DNA of 49,839 nucleotides from Sorangium cellulosum (GTDB lineage Bacteria > Myxococcota_A > Polyangia > Polyangiales > Polyangiaceae): the NCBI GenBank assembly GCA_020720045.1, contig DYPH01000030.1, positions 1 to 49,839 on the forward strand, in the 5' to 3' direction. The position numbers were made by a program, and so were the translations under genes. Numbering within the stretch: position 1 is the first letter of the stretch; every line of letters starts with the position of its first letter. Shown piece after piece: positions 24,107-33,143 of this stretch. The notes below the pieces were generated by a model that saw only the letters and a list, made by a program, of their open reading frames with translations, was not told the DNA's origin and made no database searches.

Positions 24107-25078
24107 ATGCTGACCAGCCTGACGCGCCGTTCGCTTCGCCTCCTCCCGCTGCTTGCTTCGCCGGCGCTTGCCGGTTTCGTAGTGGCCCTCGCTGCGGTCC
24201 CCGCCTGCTCCGACGGGGGCGCGACGAGCCGTTTCTCCGATGCCGGGCGCGCCGACGGGACGACAGGGACCGAGGACTCCTCGGTCTTCATCCCCGACGA
24301 CGCCTCCTCGACGGCGACCGATGCCGCCGACGGCTGCAGCGACGCCGCCAAGCTCGTCTACGTAGTCACAAGCGACGACCAGCTCTACAGCTTCGATCCG
24401 GGTGCACTCAAGTTCACAAAGTTGCTCACGCTCAATTGCGGGAGTGGGTCTGCCACGCCGAATTCCATGGCCGTGGATCGGCAGGCAAATGCCTGGATCA
24501 ACTACAACGACGGCACCATCTGGAAGCTCGATATTGCTACGGGGAAGTGTTCCGCCACTGCGTGGTCCAAAGCACAAAAGGGGTGGCTCCGCTTCGGAAT
24601 GGGCTTCTCAACGAACGGCGCAAACACGACCGATGAAACGCTGTTCTTGAACCCGATGAATGAACTCGGGACCAGCAACACAAACGGTCTTGTGAAGGTC
24701 GATCTTGCAACGATGGCGCCGACGACGGTCGGGCGGTTCACCTCGACGCTCTCCACGCAGAGCGCGGAACTTACCGGCACCGGCGACGGCCGCCTCTACG
24801 GCTTCTTCACGACGACTCCCGCCAGCCTCGCTGCCATTGAACGCACGAGCGGCGCGACGTCGTCGATCCAGAAGCTCGGCAGCGTAAGCACCGGAGAAGC
24901 CTGGGCATTCTCGTTCTGGGGCGGCGATTTCTGGTTCTACACCGCGAACGGCGGAAACAGCGCTGTCACGCGTCTCAAGACCGCCGACAACACCCTCTCT
25001 ACCGTCGTTGCCAACACGGGAATGAAGATTGTCGGTGCCGGCGTATCGACCTGCGCGCCGCTCAACGGCGGCCGCTGA
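24107..25078 (+). CDS. Lipoprotein with beta-propeller-like repeats
   Basis: This 323-residue protein has a long Arg-containing signal and a lipobox-like VPAC near residue 35. A Ser/Thr/Asp-rich linker (residues 40-80) comes next, typical of myxobacterial surface lipoproteins. The rest contains blade-like strands (KLVYVVTSDDQLYSFDPGAL, NAWINYNDGTIWKLDIATGK, WAFSFWGGDFWFYT), suggesting a propeller fold and a binding role. No enzyme motif is visible. It begins 49 bases after the M2 peptidase stop and ends at a strong terminator, so the two genes may form one transcript. Confidence 0.7.
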   Translation: MLTSLTRRSLRLLPLLASPALAGFVVALAAVPACSDGGATSRFSDAGRADGTTGTEDSSVFIPDDASSTATDAADGCSDAAKLVYVVTSDDQLYSFDPGALKFTKLLTLNCGSGSATPNSMAVDRQANAWINYNDGTIWKLDIATGKCSATAWSKAQKGWLRFGMGFSTNGANTTDETLFLNPMNELGTSNTNGLVKVDLATMAPTTVGRFTSTLSTQSAELTGTGDGRLYGFFTTTPASLAAIERTSGATSSIQKLGSVSTGEAWAFSFWGGDFWFYTANGGNSAVTRLKTADNTLSTVVANTGMKIVGAGVSTCAPLNGGR

Positions 25079-25091
25079 GCGCACCTAAAAA

Positions 25092-25126
25092 AGAAGAACC
25101 CCCGGTCGTTGGATCGGGGGTTCTTT
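25092..25126. terminator. Bidirectional intrinsic terminator
   Basis: AGAACCCCCG pairs with CGGGGGTTCT across a 10-base loop, with A-rich sequence on the left and TTTTT on the right. It serves the plus-strand lipoprotein gene and the convergent methyltransferase gene. Confidence 0.85.
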
Positions 25127-25153
25127 TTCGTTTGTCGGTTTCCCGAGTCCGCT

Positions 25154-26023
25154 TCAGAGCGGGTCGTTGCCGATGACGATGTTGCGAAGCTTCATCCGCA
25201 CGTCGCTCGACCAGTGATTGGCGAACGCCTTCACGCAGGTCACGAGGTAGCGTTCGTAGTCGATGTAGACCTGATCGCCCCAGGTCTCGCGAATCTTCGC
25301 CTCGTGCATTTGAAGGCGACGGAGCCATTCGGCGGTCGTCTTCCCGTAGTGAACGCGCTGGGTCCGCATCTCGATGATTTCCCAGCTCGGGTTCACTGCC
25401 ATCACGAGCTCTTCGAGGCGAGCGTTGAGGCCGCCGGGGAAGATGACGTCGGCGGTAAACTTCAAGTCTTCGAGATCTTTGCGGTTCCGCGGGACGCGGT
25501 TCCGGAGAATCGACTGGAACGCGAAGAGGCCACCCGGCTTCACGAGCGCGGCGCAGTTGTTGAAATACTTGCGGTAGAGTTCGACGGCGAGCCCCTGGTT
25601 CGCCTGAGCCGGGGAAACGACGTGGTCGACCATCTCGATGGAGACGAGCGCGTCGTAGGGCTCCGCGGGCTTGTGAAGCGCGTAGTCGTTCTCGAAGACC
25701 TTCACGTTCGGGAGGTTACGGTCCGACGTCCACTTCGCCTGCTCGGACGAGAGCGTCACCCCGTGGGCCTCTTTGATCCCGCGACGGTGGATGTAGTCGA
25801 GGTTCGAGCCCCAGCCACAGCCGATGTCGAGGACCGTCTTGGTCGCGTTCAACTCGGCGTAATCATAGAGGGCGCGGCTCTTCGCCTCCTGGGCGTCCTC
25901 GAGGCTCTGCCCCTCGTACTCGTAGAATGCACTTGTATAGTGCATGTTCTTGTCGAGCCAGAGTTCAAAGAACTCGTTGGAGAGGCTGTAGGAGATCTCG
26001 ATGTCTTCCTTGGTCGACGTCAC
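25154..26023 (-). CDS. Cyclopropane-fatty-acid-synthase-like SAM methyltransferase
   Basis: This 289-residue protein starts at GTG 26023, behind GGAGGATGCC. It has the CFA-synthase opening ISYSLSNEFFELWLDKNMHY, the SAM-binding motif VLDIGCGWGSN near residue 66, and EMVDHV in the place of the usual E-x-x-E/H active-site region. CFA synthases add a methylene group to unsaturated acyl chains of phospholipids; mycolic-acid-type relatives modify other lipids or polyketides. At 289 residues it lacks the N-terminal extension of E. coli Cfa and is closer to the short forms. Two desaturases at the end of the window could provide unsaturated acyl chains, but that link is inference. Confidence 0.82.
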   Translation of the reverse strand: MTSTKEDIEISYSLSNEFFELWLDKNMHYTSAFYEYEGQSLEDAQEAKSRALYDYAELNATKTVLDIGCGWGSNLDYIHRRGIKEAHGVTLSSEQAKWTSDRNLPNVKVFENDYALHKPAEPYDALVSIEMVDHVVSPAQANQGLAVELYRKYFNNCAALVKPGGLFAFQSILRNRVPRNRKDLEDLKFTADVIFPGGLNARLEELVMAVNPSWEIIEMRTQRVHYGKTTAEWLRRLQMHEAKIRETWGDQVYIDYERYLVTCVKAFANHWSSDVRMKLRNIVIGNDPL

Positions 26024-26202
26024 GGCATCCTCCGGAACTACGGAACGTTTTCGTTTCGTTCCGACGAGCCGCCGGAGCCGAAACCTTCGTAATCACTTGA
26101 CCTCCGACCGGTGCAAACCGGCGATGGAGACCTCCGCCGCGGGCGGAAACGTGGCGCCCTCGTTTGCACGAAACGCGACCGCCGGAAAGGTCCTTCGCAC
26201 GC

Positions 26203-27561
26203 TTACGGAGTAACGGCGCTCCCGCCCCGTCCTGAGGTCGGAATGCCACTCGCCGGCGCCGTGTCACCGGTGCCCTCCCGTCGGCGCACCGAGCGCGGGC
26301 GAATCACGCGCGCTCCACGCTTGTCGGAGAAGTAACTCCAGGCCCAGTTAAACATAACAACGACCCGGTTCTGGAAGCCGATCAAATAGTAAATGTGGAC
26401 GAAGAGCCACCCCAGCCAGGCGAGGAAGCCGGAGAGTTCCAGGCCGTTGGCTGCGGCAACCGCTCGCGACCGTCCGATGGTCGCCATGGAGCCTTTGTCA
26501 AAATATTTGAAAGGTTTACGGTCACTGGAGCCGGGCGACTCTTCAAACTCGATGAGCTTCGCCACGTAGCGGGCCTGCTGCATTGCGACCGGACTCACGC
26601 CGGGAAGTGCCTTTCCGTCCTGTTCGAAGAAGGCCATATCCCCAATGGCAAAAATCTCCGGATGACCGGGGAGGGAGCAGTCGACACCGACGCGGACGCG
26701 CCCTTGGCGATCGGTCTCTTGCCCGACGCCGGTCGCGAGCTCGGTGGCGAGGCGCGTGGCACGGACGCCGGCCGCCCAAATGACGGTCCGAGCGCCGATT
26801 TTCTCATTGCCATCGAAGGTGACGCCGCTCGCGTCGATGTCGACGACCTTCGCATCGCAGCGGATCTCCACGCCCAGCTCCTGAAGCTGCTCGACTGCTT
26901 TGCGCGCGAGCTCGGGCGTGAACATCGTGAGGATCCGCGTGCCGGCCTCCACGAGCACAACGCGCGTCTCGTCGACGCGGATGTTGCGGAAGTCTTCGGC
27001 GAGGACGTAGCGCGCAAGCTCCCGAATTGCCCCGGCAAGTTCGACACCGGTCGGCCCGCCACCGATGATGGCGAACGTAAGCAGCCGCTCGCGCTCGGCG
27101 AGGTCGGTGGTGCGCTCGGCGCTCTCGAAGGCGAGGAGAATGCGCGTCCGAAGTTCGACAGCGTCGTCGAGGCTCTTGAGGCCCGGCGCATATTTCTCCC
27201 ACTCGTCGTGCCCGAAATAACTCGCCTTCGCGCCGGCGGCGGCGACCAACCAATCGTAGGAAAGCGCCTCCCGCTCCCCCTGATCGTCGGTGGTAAGATA
27301 CACCTTCTTTGCCGCAACATCGACGCGAGCGACCTCGCCAAGCACAACGCGGGCATTTTTCTGTCCGGCGAGCACGGCACGAATCGGTGAGGCAATCTCG
27401 GGGGCGGAGAGCCCCGCCGTAGCTACCTGGTAGAGGAGCGGCTGGAACAGGTGGTGGTTCGTTCGGTCGACGATGGTCACATCGACGTTGGCGCTAGAAA
27501 GCGCTCGCGCTGCGGTGAGTCCACCAAAGCCTGCTCCGATGATGATGACCTTGCGCTTCAT
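26203..27561 (-). CDS. ndh: Type II NADH dehydrogenase (NDH-2)
   Basis: The 452-residue flavoprotein carries two dinucleotide folds: IIGAGFGGLTAARAL at the N-terminus for FAD, and IIGGGPTGVELAGAI near residue 166 for NADH. HHLFQPLLYQVAT is the characteristic NDH-2 segment near residue 37, and AIGDMAFFE closes the FAD site. The C-terminal amphipathic or membrane helices (FLAWLGWLFVHIYYLIGFQN) anchor it to the inner face of the cytoplasmic membrane. It passes electrons from NADH to quinone without pumping protons. Start ATG 27561 fits the family; no strong Shine-Dalgarno. It is upstream of the methyltransferase gene on the same strand, with a 179-base gap. Confidence 0.92.
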   Translation of the reverse strand: MKRKVIIIGAGFGGLTAARALSSANVDVTIVDRTNHHLFQPLLYQVATAGLSAPEIASPIRAVLAGQKNARVVLGEVARVDVAAKKVYLTTDDQGEREALSYDWLVAAAGAKASYFGHDEWEKYAPGLKSLDDAVELRTRILLAFESAERTTDLAERERLLTFAIIGGGPTGVELAGAIRELARYVLAEDFRNIRVDETRVVLVEAGTRILTMFTPELARKAVEQLQELGVEIRCDAKVVDIDASGVTFDGNEKIGARTVIWAAGVRATRLATELATGVGQETDRQGRVRVGVDCSLPGHPEIFAIGDMAFFEQDGKALPGVSPVAMQQARYVAKLIEFEESPGSSDRKPFKYFDKGSMATIGRSRAVAAANGLELSGFLAWLGWLFVHIYYLIGFQNRVVVMFNWAWSYFSDKRGARVIRPRSVRRREGTGDTAPASGIPTSGRGGSAVTP

Positions 27562-28240
27562 GGGCGAAGTCTATGGGGGCACTTCACCCAGAAAGAAAGT
27601 GGAATCGAAGCAGGCGCCCAGTCAGGGATCGGTCGCTTCGGGCGCCTCAGCGCGTTCATCTTCGCCATTGGCGAGGCGCCCCGCGGCAAACAAAAGTGCG
27701 TATACAACTGCGACAACCAGTAGGGTTTCCGTCGAAGAAAGCATCGGTGATGATCCCTTTCTGATGGATGGCGAAAGGAAGCGAAAAGAGAAGCGGAGCC
27801 AACGAGCCGGGTGTCGTTAGAACGCCACGGGGCGTACGTGCTAAATTGGTGAGCACATACCGTTGCAGGGGCTGCGCAAAGAAGAGCGACGCACGTTTCG
27901 CGGAGGCCGGCCCCGTGATTGTTGCGACGTAAGCGACACGTTCCACAGCGCCCTCAAGCCCCGGAACTTCCGGCAATCTTGAAGGTTGTGTCGTCGGTGT
28001 TTCCCCCAACGACGGCGCTCACTTTGCACGCGCTTTGCGACAAGCCGATGACGGGCTCGAAGCGATGTGGGGACGTTCTCCGAAACCGTCTCGCCGCATC
28101 GGAAAACGCGCCGTCTGCCGCTTCGCGAACGGACGCATTCTCCGACCGGCGGTTCGCCGGGCGGAGACAAAGCAGTCCTTGCGGCGGCTTAGAGCAGCGA
28201 CTCCCGGAATTTCACCGCAGCGCTACTGCTGTTCGGGCGC
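27562..28240. other. 679-bp region without a recognised gene
   Basis: ORFs on both strands are short, Arg-rich, and differ in frame, so I see no credible gene. A hairpin GGGCGCCTC (27640-27648) / GAGGCGCCC (27673-27681) with a 24-base loop is the only clear structure. The part near 27562-27620 probably contains the ndh promoter. Confidence 0.4.
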
Positions 28241-28588
28241 TCATACCGGGCGCAGCACCATCAACGAGACGGCGATCACAAGGGGGACGACCACGACGCC
28301 GGTGGAAATCGGACCGCCACGCCCCTCTTTCGCTGCGAGATAGAGCACGCCGTTGAAGCTGACGATCGAGCAGGCCATCGCGCCGAGAATCCAGAGGGCG
28401 AAGAGCGGTACCGCATTGAACTGGGTGAGGGCGACGCCGAAACCCCAGGTCGCGAGGAACCCCGGGCCGGCGAGCCAGACGGCAAAGCGCTTCCGATCGT
28501 CGAAGCCTCGCGCAACGACGCAGCCGGCGGAGCCGGTCACATACACGAGCACGCCGAGGAGCTTTGCAAGCTTGATCCAATTACCCAT
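28241..28588 (-). CDS. Small integral membrane protein, OPT neighbour
   Basis: This 115-residue protein starts at ATG 28588 (MGNWIKLAKLLGVLVYVTGS). It has about four hydrophobic segments (residues 5-22, 35-57, 60-78, 95-113) joined by short basic loops, with no enzyme motif. The gene begins 11 bases after the OPT transporter stop on the same strand, so the two are almost certainly co-transcribed. It may be an accessory subunit of the transporter, but that is inference from position. The frame also extends upstream into the OPT gene; those residues are shadow translation. Confidence 0.7.
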   Translation of the reverse strand: MGNWIKLAKLLGVLVYVTGSAGCVVARGFDDRKRFAVWLAGPGFLATWGFGVALTQFNAVPLFALWILGAMACSIVSFNGVLYLAAKEGRGGPISTGVVVVPLVIAVSLMVLRPV

Positions 28589-28599
28589 GTAGATTGCAG

Positions 28600-30684
28600 C
28601 TATCCTTTCAGCACGAAATTGTTCAGCGCTTGCACGAGGACGCCGACGATGCTCTCGCCGGCGATCGCCCCGGCGGCGATCGGCACGAGGTACTTCTCGG
28701 CCCAGGTCTTGGCGCCACGCTGAAGCACCCAGGCGATCAAGGCGCCGAGGAACATCGCGAGCGGAGACGCGAAGGGGAGCGTCAAGCCGAGCCCGATGCC
28801 TGTCGGCGAGGGCAGCCACGCCTTTGCCTTGGGGAACAGGAGTTCCGCCAGCGCGAACACACTCCCGACGATAAGCCCGTGTACAATACACCGTGCAGCC
28901 ATCGGATGCAGGTTGGCGAGTCCATAGCGGAAAACCTCGGCGACCGCCTTCCACTGCTGGGCACCTGGCGCCGGGAAATCCCTGCCGAGCGCCGATGCGT
29001 CTGGGACGAGAATGTAGAAGCAGAGGACCGTCGCAGCAGTGCCTGTGAAGATGCCTGCCGCTTGGGCGAGGAATTGCCGTCGCGGACTCGCCCCGAGGAG
29101 ATATCCAGATTTGAGATCGTTGAGGAGATCGGCTGCAGCGAGCGCAGATCCCGAAGTGATGGCGGCGGTCATGAGGTTCGCCGTCGTGCTTTGAGGAATG
29201 AGCTTCCCGAAGGTGAGCTGCATGATCTTCCCCATGGCGCCACCAGGCGTGATGTCGGTCTCCCCCGTCGCCCGGCAGGCGACGAGGCCGAGCACCGCGG
29301 TCATCGCGACCGCGAGCAAGCCGTAGGGGATCGGGACTTCAAAGAAGGCCCGCGCGGTTCCGACAACGCCGATGGTCGAGATCACGATCCCCGTCCAAAA
29401 CCAGGAGCCGGGGACCTCCACATCGGCGCGCGCCTTCGCATGGGCCGCCTGCTCTTCCGCGCTCTCGGAGATGTCCCCTTCTCGAGAGCCCTTCTCGGCG
29501 CCCTCCGTCGTCGCGCTCTTCCGGAAGAATCCTTGAAAGGCGCGGACCATCGTCTTCGCCTGGGCGGCAAACGCGATCAATCCGCTGGCGACCAGCATCG
29601 GTGCGCCGAGCCAAATGCCAATTTCTTTCCAGGCTTTCATCGGCATCGTAGCCGCGTAGACGGTGATCCCCTGCGCATTCACAAAGGGACTTCCGAGCGC
29701 CTCTGGGCCGAGAACAAAGGCGAGATAGAGCCCGCCGGCGACCATCCAAAACGTCGTCCGTAGGCCCACAAGCGCGCCCGCCGCCACCAAGACCCCCGAG
29801 TGCTCCAGGGAAAGCGTCCAGTGGGAGAGCTCGAGGGCCGGCTCCTTCAGTTCGAGCTTGTGCATCAGCTCTTCCCGACGCACCTCCGGAATCTGAAAGA
29901 TCCGAAGCGACTTCGGGAGCACGCGATGGAGCCAATCGAAGATCTCCGACGAATCGGGGATCAATCCATGATCATGTTTCTTCTCTTTGCTCGGAAGCAG
30001 CTTTAGGTCGCGCACGATCGGGAGGAGCACACCAAGCCCCATCGCAAGAAACAATGCCCGCGCTTTCGCTGCCGCTTCGGCCCCTTTGTTGTAGAGGCCC
30101 TGGAGCGTCACCGCCGCCGCCGTCCCCGAGGGGAACTTCAAGCGCTCCTGGTTGATCAGGTTTCGCTTCAGCGGGATCGCGAGTGTCGTCCCAAGGACTG
30201 CGAGAAAGAAGACCCACAATGCGAGAACATACCAGGGTTTGTGGACGCCGCCCGGGTGCGCCTCCGACACGGAAAGCATGAGCATGGCCGGGATCGCCGA
30301 CACCATCGTGTTTCCCGTGGCGTAGCCGGCGGCCGAAGCGGTCGACTGCATGCAGTTGTTTTCGAGGATAGACATCGGGCTCTTCGTGAGCCCGAGCTTC
30401 GAGAACGATCCCCAAATCGCGAACGAAAGAATGCACGCTGTGAGCGCAACGCCAAGTAGCCAACCGGTTTTCAGGCCGATATAGATGTTGGTGAAAGCGA
30501 GGAAGAACCCAAGAATGCTCCCCGTCAGAACAGCACGAAACGTGAACTGAGGGACGTCGCCGCGGTAGGCACGTTTGTACCATTCCGCTTCATCGAAGGC
30601 GTTCACCTCTTCTGGGCTCAGTTCGAGCGGCTTCCCGAGTTCTTGCTCGGCGTCGGTCCGCGGGGGCTCTTGGAAAAACGACAT
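28600..30684 (-). CDS. OPT family oligopeptide/metal-chelate transporter
   Basis: The 694-residue protein starts at ATG 30684, preceded by AAGGTGGG. It has many hydrophobic segments and the OPT landmarks FTFRAVLTGSILGFFLAFTN and GLKTGWLLG near the N-terminus, NCMQSTASAAGYATGNTMVS, and PSPTGIGLGLTLPF with a Gly-rich end. OPT carriers import small peptides or metal chelates with protons. A charged cytoplasmic loop (about residues 400-435, with EGAEKGSREGDISESAEEQ) interrupts the core. The gene lies 28 bases after a Ser/Thr kinase gene on the same strand, so the transporter might be controlled by or with that kinase. Confidence 0.9.
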   Translation of the reverse strand: MSFFQEPPRTDAEQELGKPLELSPEEVNAFDEAEWYKRAYRGDVPQFTFRAVLTGSILGFFLAFTNIYIGLKTGWLLGVALTACILSFAIWGSFSKLGLTKSPMSILENNCMQSTASAAGYATGNTMVSAIPAMLMLSVSEAHPGGVHKPWYVLALWVFFLAVLGTTLAIPLKRNLINQERLKFPSGTAAAVTLQGLYNKGAEAAAKARALFLAMGLGVLLPIVRDLKLLPSKEKKHDHGLIPDSSEIFDWLHRVLPKSLRIFQIPEVRREELMHKLELKEPALELSHWTLSLEHSGVLVAAGALVGLRTTFWMVAGGLYLAFVLGPEALGSPFVNAQGITVYAATMPMKAWKEIGIWLGAPMLVASGLIAFAAQAKTMVRAFQGFFRKSATTEGAEKGSREGDISESAEEQAAHAKARADVEVPGSWFWTGIVISTIGVVGTARAFFEVPIPYGLLAVAMTAVLGLVACRATGETDITPGGAMGKIMQLTFGKLIPQSTTANLMTAAITSGSALAAADLLNDLKSGYLLGASPRRQFLAQAAGIFTGTAATVLCFYILVPDASALGRDFPAPGAQQWKAVAEVFRYGLANLHPMAARCIVHGLIVGSVFALAELLFPKAKAWLPSPTGIGLGLTLPFASPLAMFLGALIAWVLQRGAKTWAEKYLVPIAAGAIAGESIVGVLVQALNNFVLKG

Positions 30685-30712
30685 GGCGCCCACCTTGCCA
30701 TAAATCGGACCG

Positions 30713-32014
30713 CTAGCGGCTCCCGGTGGCGCGGTGCTCTCCGCTCGCTCCGCGGCATTTCTGGAGCGCTTCCGCTTCAAAGGCCGGAATCGCCCGCTGG
30801 GGCGGGAGGAACATCTCGGGGCCGATGAGCCGCACTTCCGCCGCCTGAGGGGCTCCCGGCCCGCCCGCCTGAAGAACACTCAGGAATTTTTCGAGTCCTG
30901 CCGCCGACTCCAGGAGCGCGACCGCCCGATGGCGATCGAGGAGGATCGCGTTCCCTCGTTTGGCGCACGCTTCGCGAAGACGCGAGGCGGCGAGTCCGTC
31001 AAGGGTCAACGTTTCGGCGTAACCGAGCGTCACGAGCCACCGGGTTTTGCGGGTCTCTGCCCGCGCGCCGCTCCGTTCCACGGGACCGGCAGGGAGCGAG
31101 CGCCGAATGGCGACCTCACCGCTCAGGCGGCGGTCCTCTTCCGCAAGGGCATCGAGAGCGGCAAGCACCTCTCCAGCACTCTCAGGACGGGCATCAGGTG
31201 CATTTTGCACCAAACGGGCGACGAGGGCCACCAGCGCCTCCGGCACTTCCGGAAAGTTGTGGGGTGCGACGACGCGCGGCGTCCCTTCCAAAATTCGCTT
31301 GTAGAGTGCACGCTCTCCAAGCGCCGCGTAAGGGGTGTTCCCGACCAGGAATTCAAACAGCACGATCCCGGCCGCACAGAGGTCGGAGCGCACGGTCGCT
31401 TCGCCGGCCGCCTGCTCCGGCGACATGTACTCCGGCGTCCCGACCGAAGTCCCCGGTTGGGTGAGGCGGAACCCGACAGGGGCGTCCCACTGGACGATGC
31501 CGAGGTCGATCAGCGTCGCGCGCCCGTCGTCATCGGAAAGCACGAGGTTTGCCGGTTTGATGTCGCGATGCACGAGGCCTTCCGCATGGAGGGCACTCAA
31601 ACCCTGGAAAAGGTCCTGGGCGAGCGCCACCGCGCGTGGCCATGGGAAGGCATTCGCCTCCTCCAAGACGTGGTCGAGCGGCTGCCCATCGACGTATTCC
31701 ATCGCGTAGGCGGGGCTCCCGTCGTCGAGAAACCCACTCGCAAGAAGGCGAACAACGCGGGGATGTTTGACGCGCGAAAGCGCACGTACTTCCTGGCGAA
31801 ATCGGCTTTCGACTTCCTTTGCGAGCGTGGCGCCCCCAAGGACAGCCGCCAGCGACGCCCCCCCTTCGCCCTCGTGGCGGGGGAGGACTTTCACCGCTGC
31901 CGCAGTCCCGTCGGTGAGGTTTCGTGTAAGATACACCTCGCCCATCGCGCCGCTCCCCAAAGGGGCTACGACTAGGAAATCAAACAGAACAATCGTGCCG
32001 GGGGCGAGAGGCAT
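30713..32014 (-). CDS. Ser/Thr protein kinase, cytoplasmic
   Basis: This 433-residue kinase runs from ATG 32014 (MPLAPGTIVLFDFLVVAPLG). The kinase core is complete: glycine loop LGSGAMGEVY, AAVKVL lysine, GLVHRDIKPANLVL catalytic loop, LIDLGI (DLG in place of DFG), and TPEYMSPEQ. The last 130 residues form a small alpha/beta region (TRKTRWLVTLGYAETLTLDG) of unknown role, with no transmembrane helix. An upstream in-frame ATG at 32149 adds 45 Arg/Pro-rich residues; I prefer 32014, although neither has a good Shine-Dalgarno. It is transcribed away from the FHA gene and towards the OPT transporter. Confidence 0.85.
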   Translation of the reverse strand: MPLAPGTIVLFDFLVVAPLGSGAMGEVYLTRNLTDGTAAAVKVLPRHEGEGGASLAAVLGGATLAKEVESRFRQEVRALSRVKHPRVVRLLASGFLDDGSPAYAMEYVDGQPLDHVLEEANAFPWPRAVALAQDLFQGLSALHAEGLVHRDIKPANLVLSDDDGRATLIDLGIVQWDAPVGFRLTQPGTSVGTPEYMSPEQAAGEATVRSDLCAAGIVLFEFLVGNTPYAALGERALYKRILEGTPRVVAPHNFPEVPEALVALVARLVQNAPDARPESAGEVLAALDALAEEDRRLSGEVAIRRSLPAGPVERSGARAETRKTRWLVTLGYAETLTLDGLAASRLREACAKRGNAILLDRHRAVALLESAAGLEKFLSVLQAGGPGAPQAAEVRLIGPEMFLPPQRAIPAFEAEALQKCRGASGEHRATGSR

Positions 32015-32286
32015 CGGAGGGGCGGGCGTCGTCGTTGGGGCCGTGAGCAGAGTGTGGGGACGAGAAGGCGAGAAGGGCCTGGCTCGCCCTTTGGCGCACC
32101 CTCTCCTCAGACGAGAACGGGCCTCCGACGCTACGGGGCGGTGCGGCAAAGATCAACTGTGCCGCAGAAAATTGCGCCCGCGTGGGCTGCGCAACCCTGT
32201 TTGAAAACGGGCACGGAAAGCAAGGTAGCGCTTCCACGTCCATTTTCTTTTCTTCCCTCCTAGGAACGCCGTACTCTCCCGGAGCT

Positions 32287-32991
32287 ATGAGCGGACCGCC
32301 CCATCGACAGTCCGGCGACGAGCGAAAGTCTGGCGAGGTCGTCGGCGGCTATCGAGCGGTGTCGACGGGGGCGCTTGCCGCCCAGCGCGGCTCTTCCCCC
32401 GCCGCTGCAAAACTCCCGGATGGCGACGATGCGGTTGCCCTGGTCCGTATCGTCGCACTTTCGGCGGGGCGTCCGCCGGCCTTTCCGCTGGATGTCCGTG
32501 TCGCCTACAACCGGCCGGTCCTCGTCGGGCGGGAGGGGCATCTGCGCCCGTCGCCCGACGACCGCTTTGCAAGTGCGCTGCACGCGCGGCTCTATGGCGA
32601 TCCGGCGACGAGCAAGCTCTACGTCGAAGATTTGCGATCGCGGGTCGGTGTCCACCGCCGACTCAGTGGGCTGTTCCGGCTTGAGGCGGGGGCGCGTCTG
32701 CGCTTCCGTGATCACGGCTATCGGTGCGTCGACGGCGGTCTCGTCCATGAGTCGCTCGACCCCGCCGAGACCCGTCCGCGGCCGGTCGCCAACGAGGATC
32801 TCCCGGCGCTTATTGCAGCCCTCGGTCCACCATTTCGTCGAGGAAATTCGCTGATTGGGGAGTGTCCGGAAGGGGCAGAGCCGGTCTACGAGCGCATCGG
32901 CCCGCAGACCGAACTCCACATTGGCGACGAGATCCTCATCGGCGCGCTTGCCTTGAGCGTGCTCGCGCCGCGGGCAAAGGTGCGCGGCTAA
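32287..32991 (+). CDS. FHA-domain-like protein
   Basis: The 234-residue protein (ATG 32287) carries an FHA-like domain. VLVGREGHL starts the fold, SALHARLYG corresponds to the S-x-x-H motif, and VEDLRSRVGVHRR matches the late DLxSxxGxxxN region with Arg in place of the last Asn. FHA domains bind phosphothreonine peptides. Residues 1-55 are polar; a second beta-rich part from about residue 160 to the end could be another FHA-like half. It lies between a divergent kinase and a pseudokinase on the same strand, so phospho-dependent signalling is likely, with partner unknown. Confidence 0.68.
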   Translation: MSGPPHRQSGDERKSGEVVGGYRAVSTGALAAQRGSSPAAAKLPDGDDAVALVRIVALSAGRPPAFPLDVRVAYNRPVLVGREGHLRPSPDDRFASALHARLYGDPATSKLYVEDLRSRVGVHRRLSGLFRLEAGARLRFRDHGYRCVDGGLVHESLDPAETRPRPVANEDLPALIAALGPPFRRGNSLIGECPEGAEPVYERIGPQTELHIGDEILIGALALSVLAPRAKVRG

Positions 32992-33143
32992 CGGCACGGT
33001 CCTCGAAACGTCCGGGCCCCGTTGTAATCGTGCACCGGGTCGTCTACCGTCCCACTTCCCCTTTGGCAGCGCGACGCACGCTGCAGGACCTAAACCCCTG
33101 CGGCCCTGTGTCGGGCTCCTTCGCCAGCGAATACACCTCTTTC

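Noticed and set aside
27562-28240. Several ORFs of 80-145 codons on both strands
   Set aside because: They overlap each other in different frames, are Arg-rich, and lack start signals.
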